Below are positions 62,994 through 64,000 of a stretch of 64,000 nucleotides of DNA, in pieces. The DNA comes from Flavobacterium sp. 1 (GTDB lineage: Bacteria; Bacteroidota; Bacteroidia; Flavobacteriales; Flavobacteriaceae). The notes below the pieces were generated by a model. That model saw only the letters and a list, made by a program, of their open reading frames with translations, was not told where the DNA came from and did no database searches. Where the stretch lies: NCBI RefSeq assembly GCF_002797935.1, contig NZ_PGER01000001.1, forward strand, positions 1,922,001-1,986,000. Direction: 5' to 3'. The position numbers and the translations under genes were made by a program. The stretch's first letter is position 1, and each line of letters begins with the position of its first letter.

Positions 62994-63247
62994 AGAAAAC
63001 TGGTTATAAAAAAAAATCCCTTCCCATTAGGAAAGATTTATTTTAAATATTCTTTGGTAATTGAACTATAAAAGCAATCATTAATGAAATATCAAGGAGA
63101 TCGTTTTGACATCTGTTGCAAATATCGAGTTAGAACAGTGGCAAAATTTCGTTAAAACGTTTCATTATTGCCCACTTTTGTATCATAATCGATAGGAGTA
63201 ATTAACGGAAATTTGTCTCAATAATTAAAACAATAAAATATAGTACA

Positions 63248-64000
63248 ATGAAAAAAACAATTTTTATAACAGGTGCATCCCGGGGATTCGGAAAAATTTG
63301 GACTGAAGCTTTTCTTAAACGTGGCGATAATGTTGTAGCAACAGTAAGAAATACAGAATCATTAAAGGATTTGGCTTCAGAATATCAGGAAAATTTATTG
63401 GTTTTACAATTAGATGTAACCGATAAAAAAGCATCCTTTGAAGCCGTTTCAAAAGCAAAGAGCCATTTTGGAGCAATTGATGTATTGATTAATAATGCAG
63501 GATACGGACATTTTGGTGCTATTGAAGAATTGGAAGAACAGGAAATCCGTACACAGTTTGAGACCAATGTACTTGGGCTGATTTGGCTTACGCAGGCAGT
63601 TATTCCTATTATGCGCGAACAAAAATCGGGTCATATTATCCAGCTTTCAAGTGTTTTGGGCGTTATTGCATTGCCTACTTTAGGGATTTACAGTGCTTCT
63701 AAATTTGCTGTTGAAGGTCTAACCGAATCTCTGGCTGCAGAAGTTGCAGGATTCGGAATCAAAGTCACTCTTGTAGAACCAAATGGTTATGAAACCGATT
63801 TCAGCGCATCTTCTGCTGTACAAAGTAAACCTTTGCCACAGTATGATGCCGTAAGAGCAGCACTTTTTGGAGGGGTCAAAGAAGAAGATAATGGCGTGCC
63901 TGAAGCGACTTCAGAAGCCGTTTTAAAACTTGTAGATGCAGAAAATCCTCCGTTAAGATTACTGTTAGGCAAGGCTGGTGTGCAATGGGCTAAATATGCT
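63248..64000 (+). CDS. Short-chain dehydrogenase/reductase, 3' end outside window
   Basis: The first 251 codons are present and open to the last base. SDR motifs are TGASRGFGK (residues about 8-16), LINNAGYGHFGAIEE, SSVLGVIALPTLG, and catalytic Tyr148 and Lys152 in YSASK. The long specific region after residue 180 resembles SDRs annotated as ketoreductases or oxidoreductases of 270-290 residues. Together with the HxlR-linked oxidoreductase it forms a redox group like that at the left end of the window. The substrate is unknown. Confidence 0.92.
   Translation, partial: MKKTIFITGASRGFGKIWTEAFLKRGDNVVATVRNTESLKDLASEYQENLLVLQLDVTDKKASFEAVSKAKSHFGAIDVLINNAGYGHFGAIEELEEQEIRTQFETNVLGLIWLTQAVIPIMREQKSGHIIQLSSVLGVIALPTLGIYSASKFAVEGLTESLAAEVAGFGIKVTLVEPNGYETDFSASSAVQSKPLPQYDAVRAALFGGVKEEDNGVPEATSEAVLKLVDAENPPLRLLLGKAGVQWAKYA

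Overview
The window looks like the chromosome of a flavobacterium (Bacteroidota, Flavobacterium-like). The support is low GC with AT-rich intergenic DNA, Bacteroidota-type promoters (TAnnTTTG at -7), no Shine-Dalgarno sequences, two SusC/SusD pairs, a hybrid two-component regulator and a very large protein with a type IX secretion (T9SS) sorting domain. No RNA gene, CRISPR array, transposase or integrase was seen.

Layout. (1) 1-4.7 kb: a redox cassette on the + strand (Old Yellow Enzyme fragment, short-chain dehydrogenase, luciferase-like monooxygenase), an outer-membrane phospholipase A, and a decayed GAF-domain-type gene. (2) 4.7-7.8 kb: kduI-kduD on the - strand and a divergent LacI-type regulator. 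A perfect 30-bp palindrome lies between them over the kdu promoter. (3) 7.8-25.4 kb, + strand: a GH95 pseudogene, GH42, a secreted alpha/beta hydrolase, a heparinase II/III-type lyase, a GH28-like beta-helix enzyme, and a 2889-residue multidomain T9SS protein with an alginate-lyase-like head. Three promoters in this arm share one operator-like motif at fixed spacing. (4) 25.6-48.9 kb, - strand: SusC, SusD, a second alginate-lyase-like lipoprotein and a glycan-binding lipoprotein, then a hairpin, then GH97, DUF4861, GH43, GH88, a sugar porter, GH30, GH95, GH43 and GH2. A GntR-type regulator lies upstream. (5) 51.7-61.2 kb, - strand: a second SusC/SusD pair and its hybrid two-component sensor. 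The SusD gene and the sensor gene end in copies of the same extended terminator repeat. (6) 61.4-64 kb: HxlR regulator, an F420-reductase-like NADP oxidoreductase and a partial short-chain dehydrogenase, which again is a redox cassette.

Together regions 2-5 form one large polysaccharide utilization locus (PUL) of about 57 kb for a uronic-acid-containing heteroglycan. Surface and periplasmic lyases would cut next to uronates, SusCD would import oligosaccharides, and GH2, GH30, GH42, GH43, GH95 and GH97 would trim neutral sugars. GH88 would release the unsaturated uronate, which KduI and KduD turn into 2-keto-3-deoxygluconate (KDG). KDG kinase and aldolase are not in the window. No sulfatase, rhamnosidase or PL1/PL9/PL10-type pectate lyase was seen, so neither a typical ulvan or fucoidan locus nor a standard pectin locus fits. 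The exact substrate cannot be named from sequence alone. Gene remnants (a GH95 deletion relic and a sugar-porter 3' end) show that the locus has been reshuffled.
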